Below are positions 12,369 through 21,740 of a stretch of DNA of 64,000 nucleotides, in pieces; the first letter of the stretch is position 1, and the number at the start of each line of letters is the position of its first letter. The stretch lies in assembly GCA_028716525.1 (NCBI GenBank), contig JAQUPQ010000008.1, positions 1 to 64,000 on the forward strand. Direction: 5' to 3'. A program made the translations under genes and the position numbers. This stretch comes from Terriglobia bacterium (lineage in GTDB: Bacteria; Acidobacteriota; Terriglobia; JAIQFV01). The notes under the pieces are model-generated. The model was not told the DNA's origin and searched no databases. It saw only the letters and a list, made by a program, of their open reading frames with translations.

Positions 12369-12731
12369 TCAGTTCTTGTTCCAATCGAGCGCTCCCTTCT
12401 TCCAGATGTAGACGTAACCGGCCAGAACCACCAGGATGAAGGTCAACATCTCGAAAAAGCCGAAAAACAAAAGCTCCCGATAGATGACCGCCCAAGGATA
12501 GAGGAATACCACTTCGACATCGAACAAAATGAACAGCATGGCGACGAGATAGAACTTGACGGGGAAACGCTCGTGGGCCCCACCCGTGGGGCGAACCCCG
12601 CACTCGTAGGGCATGAGTTTCTCGGGTGTGGGTTTGTGCTTACCCACGAGGTAGGAGAGTGCAATGATTGCAAAACCTACGAGGGAAACCAGGATGAGTT
12701 GAACCAGAATGGGCAGATAACTTCGCAGCAT
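12369..12731 (-). CDS. nuoA: NADH-quinone oxidoreductase subunit A
   Basis: ORF opens at 12848; likely start is the Met at 12731 (MLRSYLPILVQLILVSLVGF); conserved YECGVRPTGGAHERFPVKFYLVAMLFILFDVEVVFLYPWAV. Confidence 0.94.
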   Translation of the reverse strand: MLRSYLPILVQLILVSLVGFAIIALSYLVGKHKPTPEKLMPYECGVRPTGGAHERFPVKFYLVAMLFILFDVEVVFLYPWAVIYRELLFFGFFEMLTFILVVLAGYVYIWKKGALDWNKN

Positions 12732-12870
12732 ATCGGAGTCAAACGCAAAATGCGGCCAAGCGTGGCCAAAACACAGACTATACGTTTGCCCTTCAAGAGG
12801 TGTCAAGTTTTTATTGGCCGGAGGGCCCGTAAATATCGGTATAATCATGTGATTCTGGCACGCTCAAGTT

Positions 12871-13494
12871 TTGCGGCCTTTGAACTCCATGATCACCGGC
12901 CTGAACAGCACCGTCCAATTTGGCGACAACAAATATCACGTGCAGACGGAAGACTGCGGCGTCGACAATCCCGTCCTGATCTCCACCATCTACCTGGGCG
13001 GCGAGGTTTTGGGGAAGAAGAAAAGCTCTTACCAGCTGTTTTTGAATTCCCCCACTTTCAGTCCCCAAGCCCTCCGGAAGATGATTGAAGACCAACACTA
13101 CGGCATTGTGCGGGCTATCCGCTCGGGTCGGGTCACAGAGCGTTATCAGCAACACAAGAAAACGCCCCCTCGTGAATCCGCCGCCAATCCTCATGTGGAG
13201 CTTCTGAGCGACGTCCTGGAAGGCGCCATGCCGCCGGGCGCCCATGAAATGCGGATCCGCATCGTGGAAACCGCGCAAACCTCGCCTATCGCCAACATCG
13301 AAGTTTCCGTTGAAATCTTCGGTAGCGGAATTCCGCCCCAACGGTTGCAGGGCAGAACGGACGCCGACGGCTACTTGAACTTGCGGCTGGAGATCCCCAA
13401 GTCCCACCGCATCGCCGCGGCCATGCTGTTCCGGGTCGATCACCCCCAAGCCGGCCAAGAGTTGAAGGTCTTGGTCGTCAAATCTCCTTCGTGA
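12871..13494 (+). CDS. Hypothetical two-part protein (N-terminal FGDNKYHVQTED module, C-terminal beta-sandwich/Ig-like region)
   Basis: 207 aa ORF on an otherwise unoccupied strand segment; possible internal start at 12889 (MITGLNSTVQFGDNKYHVQTED). Confidence 0.7.
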   Translation: MRPLNSMITGLNSTVQFGDNKYHVQTEDCGVDNPVLISTIYLGGEVLGKKKSSYQLFLNSPTFSPQALRKMIEDQHYGIVRAIRSGRVTERYQQHKKTPPRESAANPHVELLSDVLEGAMPPGAHEMRIRIVETAQTSPIANIEVSVEIFGSGIPPQRLQGRTDADGYLNLRLEIPKSHRIAAAMLFRVDHPQAGQELKVLVVKSPS

Positions 13495-13574
13495 GGGGAG
13501 AAAAGAGGGGCGTGCGGGGACGCCGGGCAAATTTTGATTGCCCCCTTCACCGGGTCGGTCTAAATTGAAAAGAT

Positions 13575-13778
13575 ATGATTGAAGTCACGTTGAACGGCGA
13601 AAAAACCCAAGTTCCCGAAAACCTCTCGCTCGCCGGACTCATATCCCATCTGAAACTTCCCGCCGAGCGCATCGCCATCGAACACAATCTTGAAATTGTG
13701 CGTCGCAAGAATTGGCCCTCCATCCGGGTCCAGCCCGGCGACCGCATTGAAGTCGTGCATTTTGTTGGCGGCGGTTGA
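13575..13778 (+). CDS. thiS: Sulfur carrier protein ThiS
   Basis: 67 aa ubiquitin-like protein, MIEVTLNGE... PGDRIEVVHFVGGG with C-terminal Gly-Gly. Confidence 0.88.
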   Translation: MIEVTLNGEKTQVPENLSLAGLISHLKLPAERIAIEHNLEIVRRKNWPSIRVQPGDRIEVVHFVGGG

Positions 13779-13929
13779 TCCCATGAGATGAATCGGCACC
13801 CTCGATTCCAATCCGCAATCCTTCTTTCCACCCCCGAACGCTCCTATCAACCAATTTTAGATGGAGTGAATCTAACTCCTCAGATGAAGAAAGGTATGTT
13901 CTACCGGAATTTGAACCGGGAGAAAAAGG

Positions 13930-14874
13930 GTGTGTTCAATGAAATTCATGAGGTCAGATGTATCCAACAGGAAAGCATGGTCTTGGATCTCGGCGGGATT
14001 GCTTGTAATCGCGCTGGCGGTGTTGCCTCTGTCCGCCAAAGTCACGAATCGCGAAGTCACGCTCAACGTCATGCTGCAGGGTGCTAAGTCTTTGCCGCCC
14101 TTGCAGGCGTCCAATTTTGTGGTAACGGATAACGGACAGCTTCAAAACGTCGAAGTGGTGGCGGGCCCGTCCAACCCAACGCCGTTGTATGTGGCCGTAG
14201 CACTCGAGAATGGCGTTGCCGCCAGCGCCAACAATCAGCTCGGCAATCTCAAACAATTCATTATGGCGTTGCCGCAAGGCACGAACGTCCTGGTGGCGAA
14301 GATTGATCGCAACCATGCCACGGTCACGGTTCCTTTTACGACGGACCGCAGTCGCACCGCCCGGGCTGTTTCAATTCTCGCCGACGTTCCGTCGGAGGTG
14401 CCTCTGAACACGTTTGTTTCAGTTTCCGAACTCCTGAATAATTTCAAGGGACTGGAAGGACGCAAAGAGCTGGTTCTGATCGGTTCCGGCTTCGATATTC
14501 TCCAGGACGAACTGACTCCTACAAACAACAGCGATCTGCAGCAAGCAGAAAACAAAGCCCGCGACTTGAATGTGGCGGTGCACACGATCTGGATTCCCTC
14601 AGCGGCGGGGCGCTCTCCGCGGCTGGACCTGAGCGGCGCATCCAACATGCAGGATGTGGCCACAGCCACCGGCGGGCTGTCGTTCTGGAACGTGGATCGC
14701 CGCGTGGTCTTGAACCTGGAGACCTGGCTCGACACCTTGCGGGCGGCATTCAATCAACAATATGTTTTGCGATTTTCGCCCGATCTCGCCCCGGGGCAGC
14801 GGCATCGCATCAAGGTTCAACTTCGGGACGTTCAGGAATCCAAGCTCATCAAGGTCAATTTCCCAAAACGGTGA
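13930..14874 (+). CDS. VWFA-related domain protein (Acidobacteria-type)
   Basis: 314 aa with signal-like N-terminus; NFVVTDNGQLQNVEVV..., GRKELVLIGSGFDIL and the overall pattern of VWFA-related secreted proteins. Confidence 0.75.
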   Translation: MCSMKFMRSDVSNRKAWSWISAGLLVIALAVLPLSAKVTNREVTLNVMLQGAKSLPPLQASNFVVTDNGQLQNVEVVAGPSNPTPLYVAVALENGVAASANNQLGNLKQFIMALPQGTNVLVAKIDRNHATVTVPFTTDRSRTARAVSILADVPSEVPLNTFVSVSELLNNFKGLEGRKELVLIGSGFDILQDELTPTNNSDLQQAENKARDLNVAVHTIWIPSAAGRSPRLDLSGASNMQDVATATGGLSFWNVDRRVVLNLETWLDTLRAAFNQQYVLRFSPDLAPGQRHRIKVQLRDVQESKLIKVNFPKR

Positions 14875-14940
14875 AAGACAACGCCGCGGGTCAAAAACAA
14901 GTTTTTGGAGTGCTCCGCCTGGACATGCCGAAACCAAAGG

Positions 14941-15060
14941 AACTTCATGAGGAAGCCAGGAAACGAGGAAGCAAGACATTGATCCGGCGCTTCACCCCGA
15001 GGAGCCTTTCCTTGAAACTCATGGCTTTCAACCTCATGGCTTCGTGGCTTCCTTATAAGG
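14941..15060. repeat. Gene-less copy of the GxxExxY-flanking repeat words
   Basis: TTCATGAGGAAGCCAGGAAACGAGGAAGC on the left, CTCATGGCTTTCAACCTCATGGCTTCGTGGCTTCCTTATAAGG on the right; inverted relative to each other and related to the flanks at 39.79 and 40.20 kb. Confidence 0.6.
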
Positions 15061-15246
15061 ATCCTTTCAAATTCCTTGCCAGCCTCGGCGCAAATCTCGC
15101 CGATAAGCGACTCCTTTCCGACAGCTGATTTTGCTTCGAAAGCGCAGCTTGTCGGCATTCCAAAATCGGTTGCCTCGGGTCAAAGGGCTGTGCTAGCCTT
15201 GAATAGCAACCTGAAGGACAATCCGAACCCCACCGGAGGTTCCGCC

Positions 15247-15489
15247 ATGGCTGAAGCGACTGCCACGGAAGTCATCAAAGAACGATTAATGCGGGATAGC
15301 GCGGATTTCCGCCGCTTGGCGCAAATCCATACCCGCTATTCCGAAGCTTTGGAGAAACTGGTCCACAAGGGTTATCTCACTGAACAAGAAAAAGTTGAGG
15401 AAGTGAATCTAAAGAAGATGAAGTTGCAGTTGAAGGACCAGATGGAATTATTGATTCAGAAACACCGTCAGCCCACTAATGCCAATTAG
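15247..15489 (+). CDS. DUF465 (YdcH-like) small protein
   Basis: 80 aa coiled-coil MAEATATEVIKERLMRDSADFRRLAQIHTRYSEALEKLVHKGYLTEQEKVEEVNLKKMKLQLKDQMELLI. Confidence 0.8.
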   Translation: MAEATATEVIKERLMRDSADFRRLAQIHTRYSEALEKLVHKGYLTEQEKVEEVNLKKMKLQLKDQMELLIQKHRQPTNAN

Positions 15490-15578
15490 AGCACGGGGCA
15501 GGAGGGAACGCGGGGTCACCGCCGTTTCTTCATCGACGATTGGGGTCGAGTCGCACTCCTAAATTTTTGGTTTCTTCC

Positions 15579-15606
15579 TCGGGGGTCAAGCACCCCCGAT
15601 TTTTTT
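15579..15606 (+). terminator. Rho-independent terminator
   Basis: TCGGGGGT-caagc-ACCCCCGA followed by a run of T. Confidence 0.85.
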
Positions 15607-15635
15607 AGCCGTTCGTTTTTCTGATCCGATTCTTC

Positions 15636-16262
15636 ATGAAAATCGCCAAAGACGCCTTCGTGTTTGTCATTCCTCTGCTCGTCGTCGTTGCGGGCCTGTG
15701 GTTTGTCGGGTTGAGGGTACCCGCGTTGGTGTTTTTGTTGATCACGCTTTTCATCCTTTATTTCTTCCGCGATCCCGAACGCCGCATCCCGGACGATCCG
15801 CTGCTCGTCGTCTCCCCCGCGGATGGAAAAGTAATGGAGGTCGAGCCGGCCCAAGTGAACGGCGTTTCCCATACCCGGGTGGGTATCTTCCTTTCGGTGT
15901 TTGATGTGCATATCAACCGTGCGCCCATTGCCGGCGTGGTGAAGTCCCGCCATTATCAAAAGGGGAAATTCGAGGCGGCTTACAGTAAATCGGCGTCGCT
16001 GAACAACGAGCAGAACCGGCTGGTCATCGCCGGGAAGGAAGCCGTCGTCGAAGTGGTTCAAATTGCCGGTTTGATTGCGCGTCGCATCGTGTGTTACAAG
16101 AAGGAAGGCGAAGCGGTCAGCCGCGGAGAGCGCATCGGATTAATCCGCTTCGGCTCCAAGACCGACTGCCTGTTTCCGACCGACGCGGAGGTGCTGGTCC
16201 GAAAGGGCGACCGCGTTCGAGGCGCGGCTTCTCCAATTGCGCGTTTGCGGCCTCACGCGTGA
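15636..16262 (+). CDS. psd: Phosphatidylserine decarboxylase (short archaeal/bacterial type)
   Basis: 208 aa; YFFRDPERRIP, VSPADGKV, FLSVFDVHINRAPIAG, cleavage-type motif IRFGSKTD. Confidence 0.92.
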   Translation: MKIAKDAFVFVIPLLVVVAGLWFVGLRVPALVFLLITLFILYFFRDPERRIPDDPLLVVSPADGKVMEVEPAQVNGVSHTRVGIFLSVFDVHINRAPIAGVVKSRHYQKGKFEAAYSKSASLNNEQNRLVIAGKEAVVEVVQIAGLIARRIVCYKKEGEAVSRGERIGLIRFGSKTDCLFPTDAEVLVRKGDRVRGAASPIARLRPHA

Positions 16263-16279
16263 ACGTTGAGGGTAGGCTT

Positions 16280-17134
16280 ATGGATCGAGAAAATCATGAA
16301 CACCGTTCCAACCGCAGCAAACGCCTGCGCCGCGGTATCTACGTGCTCCCCAGTCTCTTCACCACCGCCAACATTTTTTGCGGTTTCTACGCCATCATCA
16401 ATTCTATGAAGGGCGACTTCGATTTGGCCGCCCTGGCCATCGGATTCGCCATTTTGTTTGATGGACTGGATGGGCGCATTGCGCGGCTGACCCATTCCAC
16501 CAGCGCGTTCGGTTTGGAATTCGACTCCCTGGCCGACGTCATCACCTTCGGCATTGCGCCCGCGGTTCTGGCGTACATGTGGGGGATTCGTCCCGTGGCC
16601 CCGGTCGAGGGCTCGCACATCGCCAAGAACCTCCAGCAGATCGGCTGGGTCGTGGCCTTCGCCTACTTGATTTGCGGCGCGGCGCGATTAGCGCGATTCA
16701 ATATTCAAAGTCTTACACCGGTGCACCCCGCCGGCTTGCCTCAGAAAAAACACTTCGTCGGAATGCCCATTCCCGCGGCCGCAGGCTTTATCGCGGCGGT
16801 GGTGCATTTCGTTTGGGGCGCCTTCAAATTCAACACTCTCACCGAATGGCAACTGAGCGCGACCTGGATTGTCATTTTGGCGATTCTGGCGTTTTTGATG
16901 GTTTCGACGCTCCGGTATCCCAGCTTCAAAGATCTGGATCTGAGAAACCGCAAGCCTTTTGTCTCGGTGATTGGAATCGGCCTGCTCATTGCCGCCATCT
17001 ATTATTATTCCGAATACGTGCTTCTGATTCTGGCGACGATTTACGCCTTCTCAGGACTCTTCACAAAGGTGATCAATTGGATTCGGCCGCATCCCCATCT
17101 GCCCGAGCCCAGCACGCACCCGGAAACGCATTGA
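16280..17134 (+). CDS. pssA: CDP-diacylglycerol--serine O-phosphatidyltransferase
   Basis: ORF opens at 16091; likely start MDRENHEH at 16280; LPSLFTTANIFCGFYAII and CDP-alcohol phosphotransferase-like DGLDGRIARLTHSTSAFGLEFDSLADVITFG. Confidence 0.93.
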   Translation: MDRENHEHRSNRSKRLRRGIYVLPSLFTTANIFCGFYAIINSMKGDFDLAALAIGFAILFDGLDGRIARLTHSTSAFGLEFDSLADVITFGIAPAVLAYMWGIRPVAPVEGSHIAKNLQQIGWVVAFAYLICGAARLARFNIQSLTPVHPAGLPQKKHFVGMPIPAAAGFIAAVVHFVWGAFKFNTLTEWQLSATWIVILAILAFLMVSTLRYPSFKDLDLRNRKPFVSVIGIGLLIAAIYYYSEYVLLILATIYAFSGLFTKVINWIRPHPHLPEPSTHPETH

Positions 17135-17153
17135 CTTTGATCTTCGGGAGTTT

Positions 17154-18137
17154 ATGACCGCCACGGATGCCCTACGAACCGGCTTTCGGATGGCCCGGCG
17201 TTACTCACGCATTGGAGCCATCGAAACCATTTGGCGAACCGCGTACATTATTTTAATTGTTTTGTTTCTCGCGATCGCCTTTACGTTCCTGGCCAAAGAC
17301 GTCACTCTGTCCAATCTTCAAATCCAGGCCCTGCGCTCTCGCAATCCCTTCTGGATTTCCTTGACCCTTCAACATCTGCTTGACGAATACGGCACGGAAA
17401 TTCGCAACCTCAGCCTGGCGGTGGTGGCCTTTTCGCTGGCGCTATGGTGGATTTTCGCCTCGCTGTTCCGCGCCGGAATTTTCAGCCTGTTGGCGCGGGC
17501 ATTTGAAGCGGAAAAAGACACCACCCCCTCCGGGGATTGGGATCAGCACTTGGGATCCGACGTGCGTCGATTTTTCGGACGAATGGGCGGGCTGAATGCC
17601 TTATACTTGCTGTTCACGTGTCTCGTTTTCATCTTAAGCATTGCGGTCTTTGAGGCCGCGGGACAATTGGGAAGCCTGGCCGGAGAAACACTGGGGCCGC
17701 TGGTGGCCATGTTCTGCCTGGTGGTCGGGTGGACCCTGTTGTTTCTGATTTGGGCCATTCTTGATCTGGCCACCGACATGGGCCAAATCGCCATCACGTT
17801 TGAAGGCCGCGGTCTTTGGGATGCGATCCGGAGAACCGCCGCGGTCATTCAAAGCCGCCTCGGGGCTGTCATCGGCATCGGACTGGCGATCTTTTTCCTG
17901 CGGCTTATTCTGATGGTGATTTTCGGGGTCGTAAATATGATGACGAATTTTATGTTTGGAAGAATATGGGCGCCTTTGGTGATCCCCTCGACCGTCCTCC
18001 TGTGGTTTGTCCAAAGCGTGTTGCTGTACTACCTCTACATCGTTAATTCCGCCGGCTACGCCTGTTTGTTTGAATCGGAGGAGAAGACCTCAACCTCTCC
18101 TCTTCCGGTTCCGGGAAAGATCCTCTATGAACATTGA
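17154..18137 (+). CDS. Hypothetical polytopic membrane protein
   Basis: 327 aa with about six predicted TM stretches; no specific family recognised. Confidence 0.75.
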   Translation: MTATDALRTGFRMARRYSRIGAIETIWRTAYIILIVLFLAIAFTFLAKDVTLSNLQIQALRSRNPFWISLTLQHLLDEYGTEIRNLSLAVVAFSLALWWIFASLFRAGIFSLLARAFEAEKDTTPSGDWDQHLGSDVRRFFGRMGGLNALYLLFTCLVFILSIAVFEAAGQLGSLAGETLGPLVAMFCLVVGWTLLFLIWAILDLATDMGQIAITFEGRGLWDAIRRTAAVIQSRLGAVIGIGLAIFFLRLILMVIFGVVNMMTNFMFGRIWAPLVIPSTVLLWFVQSVLLYYLYIVNSAGYACLFESEEKTSTSPLPVPGKILYEH

Positions 18138-19386
18138 TTTGCGACTGCTGTTCTCAGACGACGCGGAGGTGATGCGCGAGAATGCCATCCGCGCCATGTC
18201 CAAGTTCGCGCTGAAGAAGGGAATCATTTCCTTTTCCGGCGGCATGCCGAATCCGGAAACGTTTCCCATCGAGGCCATCTCCCGCTTCGCCCAGGAAATC
18301 CTGCAGGAGGAAGGCGCCAACGCGTTGCAATATGGCCTGACACTCGGGCACACCAAACTCATCGAAGCTTTGTGCAAATTCATGGAGCGCCGGCAGGTGT
18401 TCGGCGTGGCTCCCGAGAATATTATTATTACCAACGGCTCCGCCCAAGGCATTGATTTGGTCGGCCGGCTGTTTCTCAACCCCGGCGACGCGGTGCTGTT
18501 TGAATTGCCGAGCTATATCGGCGCCATTCTTTCTTATGCCAACTTCCGCGCCACCCTGGTGGGCGTGGCATGCGATGAACACGGTGTCTCCCTGGAAGAT
18601 TTGAAGAACAAGATCCGCGGCCTGCGCCACGAGGGAAAACCCATCAAACTGATGTACACCATCCCCAACTTCCAGAATCCCTCGGGGGTGACGTTACAGT
18701 GGGAGCGCCGACAACCGCTGCTCGATATTCTGGCCGACGAGGGGGTACTGCTCGTCGAAGACGATCCTTACGGAGAAATCTATTTTCAAGGCGTCGATCC
18801 GGCCTCGCTGATTCCCATCAAGGCGTTTGACAAGGACCATAACGTGATCTACCTGGGAACGTTTTCCAAGCTGTTGGCGGCCGGGCTGCGCGGCGCCTGG
18901 GCCGTGGCCCATCCCGACATTATCCGGAAAATGGAGCTGGCCAAACAGGTGGGAGATATTTGCGGCAGCTCGCTGGATCAACGCATCATTTATCGCTGCC
19001 TGCGCGATAATCTCATCGATCGCCATGTGCCGGTGATTCGGAAGTTTTATGAAGCCCGATGCCAGGCCATGTTGGCGGCCCTGGAAAAACATTTTCCGGA
19101 GGGAACTCGTTGGAATCGCCCCCGGGGTGGTTTGTTCGTGCTGGTGACATTGCCGGAGGGCATGGACAGCGAGGCGCTTCTCAAGATGGCCTTGGATGAG
19201 TACAATGTTTCATTCGTGAGCGGCAAACCCTTTTTCGTGGACGGCCAGGGCGCCAACACGATTCGATTGGCGTATTCTAAGGAAACTGCAGGCAATATCG
19301 AGGAAGGCATCCGCCGCCTCGGAGAGTTGATCAAGAAACATCTGTGCACACCGCATCCGCCCCTAAAACCCGCCGCCGCCCGGTAA
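18127..19386 (+). CDS. PLP-dependent aminotransferase, 2-aminoadipate/class I-II type
   Basis: ORF opens at 18007; likely start [19 protein letters not shown] at 18127; [43 protein letters not shown] (PLP Lys). Confidence 0.9.
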   Translation: MNIDLRLLFSDDAEVMRENAIRAMSKFALKKGIISFSGGMPNPETFPIEAISRFAQEILQEEGANALQYGLTLGHTKLIEALCKFMERRQVFGVAPENIIITNGSAQGIDLVGRLFLNPGDAVLFELPSYIGAILSYANFRATLVGVACDEHGVSLEDLKNKIRGLRHEGKPIKLMYTIPNFQNPSGVTLQWERRQPLLDILADEGVLLVEDDPYGEIYFQGVDPASLIPIKAFDKDHNVIYLGTFSKLLAAGLRGAWAVAHPDIIRKMELAKQVGDICGSSLDQRIIYRCLRDNLIDRHVPVIRKFYEARCQAMLAALEKHFPEGTRWNRPRGGLFVLVTLPEGMDSEALLKMALDEYNVSFVSGKPFFVDGQGANTIRLAYSKETAGNIEEGIRRLGELIKKHLCTPHPPLKPAAAR

Positions 19387-19460
19387 AATCGGCGGCTCCA
19401 TCGACGCCGACCCCTCGCGTGTCCGGTTCCAGTCCTGCTTCCGGCTCGGCCAGGCAGGAA

Positions 19461-21047
19461 ATGATTTTGATTCTCGATTTCGGCGCGCAATACACGCAGC
19501 TGATTGCCCGGCGCATCCGGGAACTGAAGGTGTATTGCGAAATCGTTCCCTGCACCATTCCCTTTGAAAAAGCCATGGAGTTTTCTCCCCAAGGCATTGT
19601 CCTTTCCGGAGGGCCGGATTCCGTCTTGGAAGCCGATTCCCTGCGCTGCGATCCCCGCTTCTTTTCCCCGGCTTACGAATCGGCCCGCGGAAAAGCGCCT
19701 GTGCTGGGAATTTGTTACGGCTTGCAGCTCATGGCGCACGAGCTGAAAGGGGAGGTTGGAAAATCGGAGCGGCGGGAATACGGCCGCGCCACACTCGAAA
19801 TCTCTTCGTCCAGTCCCCTCTTCAAGAACGTTCAAAAACGCTCCACCGCCTGGATGAGTCATGGGGATCACATCGCCTTGCCCCCGCCGGGATTCAAGAC
19901 CACGGCCATTTCCGGAAACATTATCGCCGCGGCTGAACATCCCGATCACCATTTGTACGGCGTGCAATTCCATCCCGAGGTGGCACACACGGAGCAGGGT
20001 CGAAAAATTCTGGAGAACTTCGCCTATGGCATCTGCGGCTGCCACGGAACCTGGACGCCGGGGCGATTTATCGAAGAAACCATCGCTCGCGTTCGCGAAC
20101 GAGCCGGCTCCGCCCACGTGATTTGCGCCCTGAGCGGTGGCGTGGATTCCGCGGTCGCGGCCACTTTGGTGCACCGCGCGGTGGGAGATCGCCTCACCTG
20201 CTTTTTCGTCAACAACGGGGTGCTGCGCAAAAACGAATTTCAAAAAGTGCTCCAGCGCTTGAAACAAATTCCCACCGGAGCGCATCACGTCAAGCCCATG
20301 GAGGTGGTGGGCATCGACGCGGCGGAAACATTCCTTTCCAAACTCCAAGGCGTGGTGGACCCGGAGCAAAAACGAAAAATCATAGGCCGTGAGTTCATCG
20401 CATCGTTCGAACAGGCGGCCCGGCGATGGGCAAAAGGACATCCTGGCCAACCGGCCATCGAATACCTGGTTCAGGGCACACTTTACCCCGACGTGATTGA
20501 GTCCGTGTCGGTGAAAGGACGCTCCGCCACCATCAAGACCCATCACAATGTCGGCGGGCTTCCGGAAAAAATGCATTTGAAACTGATCGAACCGCTGCGG
20601 GAATTATTCAAGGATGAAGTTCGGAGGGTGGGGCGCGAACTGGGTTTGCCGGAAGAAATTCTGGTGAGGCAACCGTTTCCGGGACCCGGCCTGGCCGTCC
20701 GGATTCTCGGTGAAGTGTCAGCGGAGCGGGTGCGCTTGCTTCAGGAGGCCGATGAAATCGTGGTGGACGAAATCAAGCGCGCCGGATTGTACGATAAGAT
20801 TTGGCAGTCGTTTGCGGTGCTCTTGCCGGTGCAGTCGGTGGGTGTCATGGGTGACGCCCGGACCTATGAAAATGCCATCGCGGTGCGGGCGGTTCAGTCC
20901 CTCGATGGCATGACCGCCGATTGGGTGCGATTACCCTATGACTTGCTGGAACGCATCTCTTCGCGCCTCGTGAATGAAGTGAAAGGCGTCAACCGCGTCG
21001 TTTTTGACATCTCCTCAAAACCTCCTTCGACCATTGAGTGGGAATAG
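19461..21047 (+). CDS. guaA: GMP synthase (glutamine-hydrolysing)
   Basis: [21 protein letters not shown], class I amidotransferase [12 protein letters not shown]-PPase [15 protein letters not shown]-terminal PPSTIEWE; in-frame ORF extends to 19344. Confidence 0.96.
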   Translation: MILILDFGAQYTQLIARRIRELKVYCEIVPCTIPFEKAMEFSPQGIVLSGGPDSVLEADSLRCDPRFFSPAYESARGKAPVLGICYGLQLMAHELKGEVGKSERREYGRATLEISSSSPLFKNVQKRSTAWMSHGDHIALPPPGFKTTAISGNIIAAAEHPDHHLYGVQFHPEVAHTEQGRKILENFAYGICGCHGTWTPGRFIEETIARVRERAGSAHVICALSGGVDSAVAATLVHRAVGDRLTCFFVNNGVLRKNEFQKVLQRLKQIPTGAHHVKPMEVVGIDAAETFLSKLQGVVDPEQKRKIIGREFIASFEQAARRWAKGHPGQPAIEYLVQGTLYPDVIESVSVKGRSATIKTHHNVGGLPEKMHLKLIEPLRELFKDEVRRVGRELGLPEEILVRQPFPGPGLAVRILGEVSAERVRLLQEADEIVVDEIKRAGLYDKIWQSFAVLLPVQSVGVMGDARTYENAIAVRAVQSLDGMTADWVRLPYDLLERISSRLVNEVKGVNRVVFDISSKPPSTIEWE

Positions 21048-21740
21048 CTGCGCTGCGCTCTTCCATGCACGATTTCCTTTCCACCCGAAGAGATCCTCCT
21101 AAAAAATCGTTGAGAGTTTTTATCGGAATTTTGGGGGTTCGTTTCTTGTTGAACAGACGGTATTGAATTGCCCCAAAAAATTCAAGGGCTCGTCTATGTG
21201 GCGTTAGCGTTAGCTAACTGGACAAAGCGAGTCTGAATAACAAACTCAGGAATGAAACTCACGCAAATAAGGCTCTGACACTATCTTCCTGTCCAGTCTT
21301 TTCCAAAATCAGAAGAAAATTGAGGTCCGGGATATGGATTCTTGGAGAAGACGTTTCGCTCATATTACCTGACTCTTTCGTAACCCCTTGGATCAAAAGA
21401 CCAACAATCCGGGCCAAGATGGAATCGGCTGTTGGCAAGATAATTGCCTGCAATAGAGGCATAAAGCGAAGGTAGTGACCGTCGCTCAAATCGAGAACTA
21501 CACTTCGCGGGTTGCTTTAAGACTTCGGGTTGCGAAACTTTTGCTGTCAACTCGCGCACATTGAGGCTTAGGGGAAAGAAGCACTTCTCCTTCCTTTCTT
21601 TTCTTCTTTCGAACATTCCAGGACGGCGTATCAACCCAGGGTCTTAAGGGGGCACACCGGACCGCTCGGGTTTTGTTCGAACCTTCAGCTCCGGACTCAC
21701 GAAGTCCAATTCATGAAAATTCCACGGAGGTTCATCCGTT

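Noticed and set aside
19344-19460. 39 aa N-terminal extension of GuaA
   Set aside because: Low-complexity Pro/Ser/Ala sequence overlapping the upstream gene; [13 protein letters not shown] at 19461 is the standard N-terminus
19047-20576. 509 aa minus-strand ORF
   Set aside because: Antisense shadow of the aminotransferase and guaA, both strongly supported on the plus strand
21048-21740. Small minus-strand ORFs at 21259..21489 and 21365..21634
   Set aside because: Overlapping, no domain or composition support; likely non-coding leader region of the receptor gene
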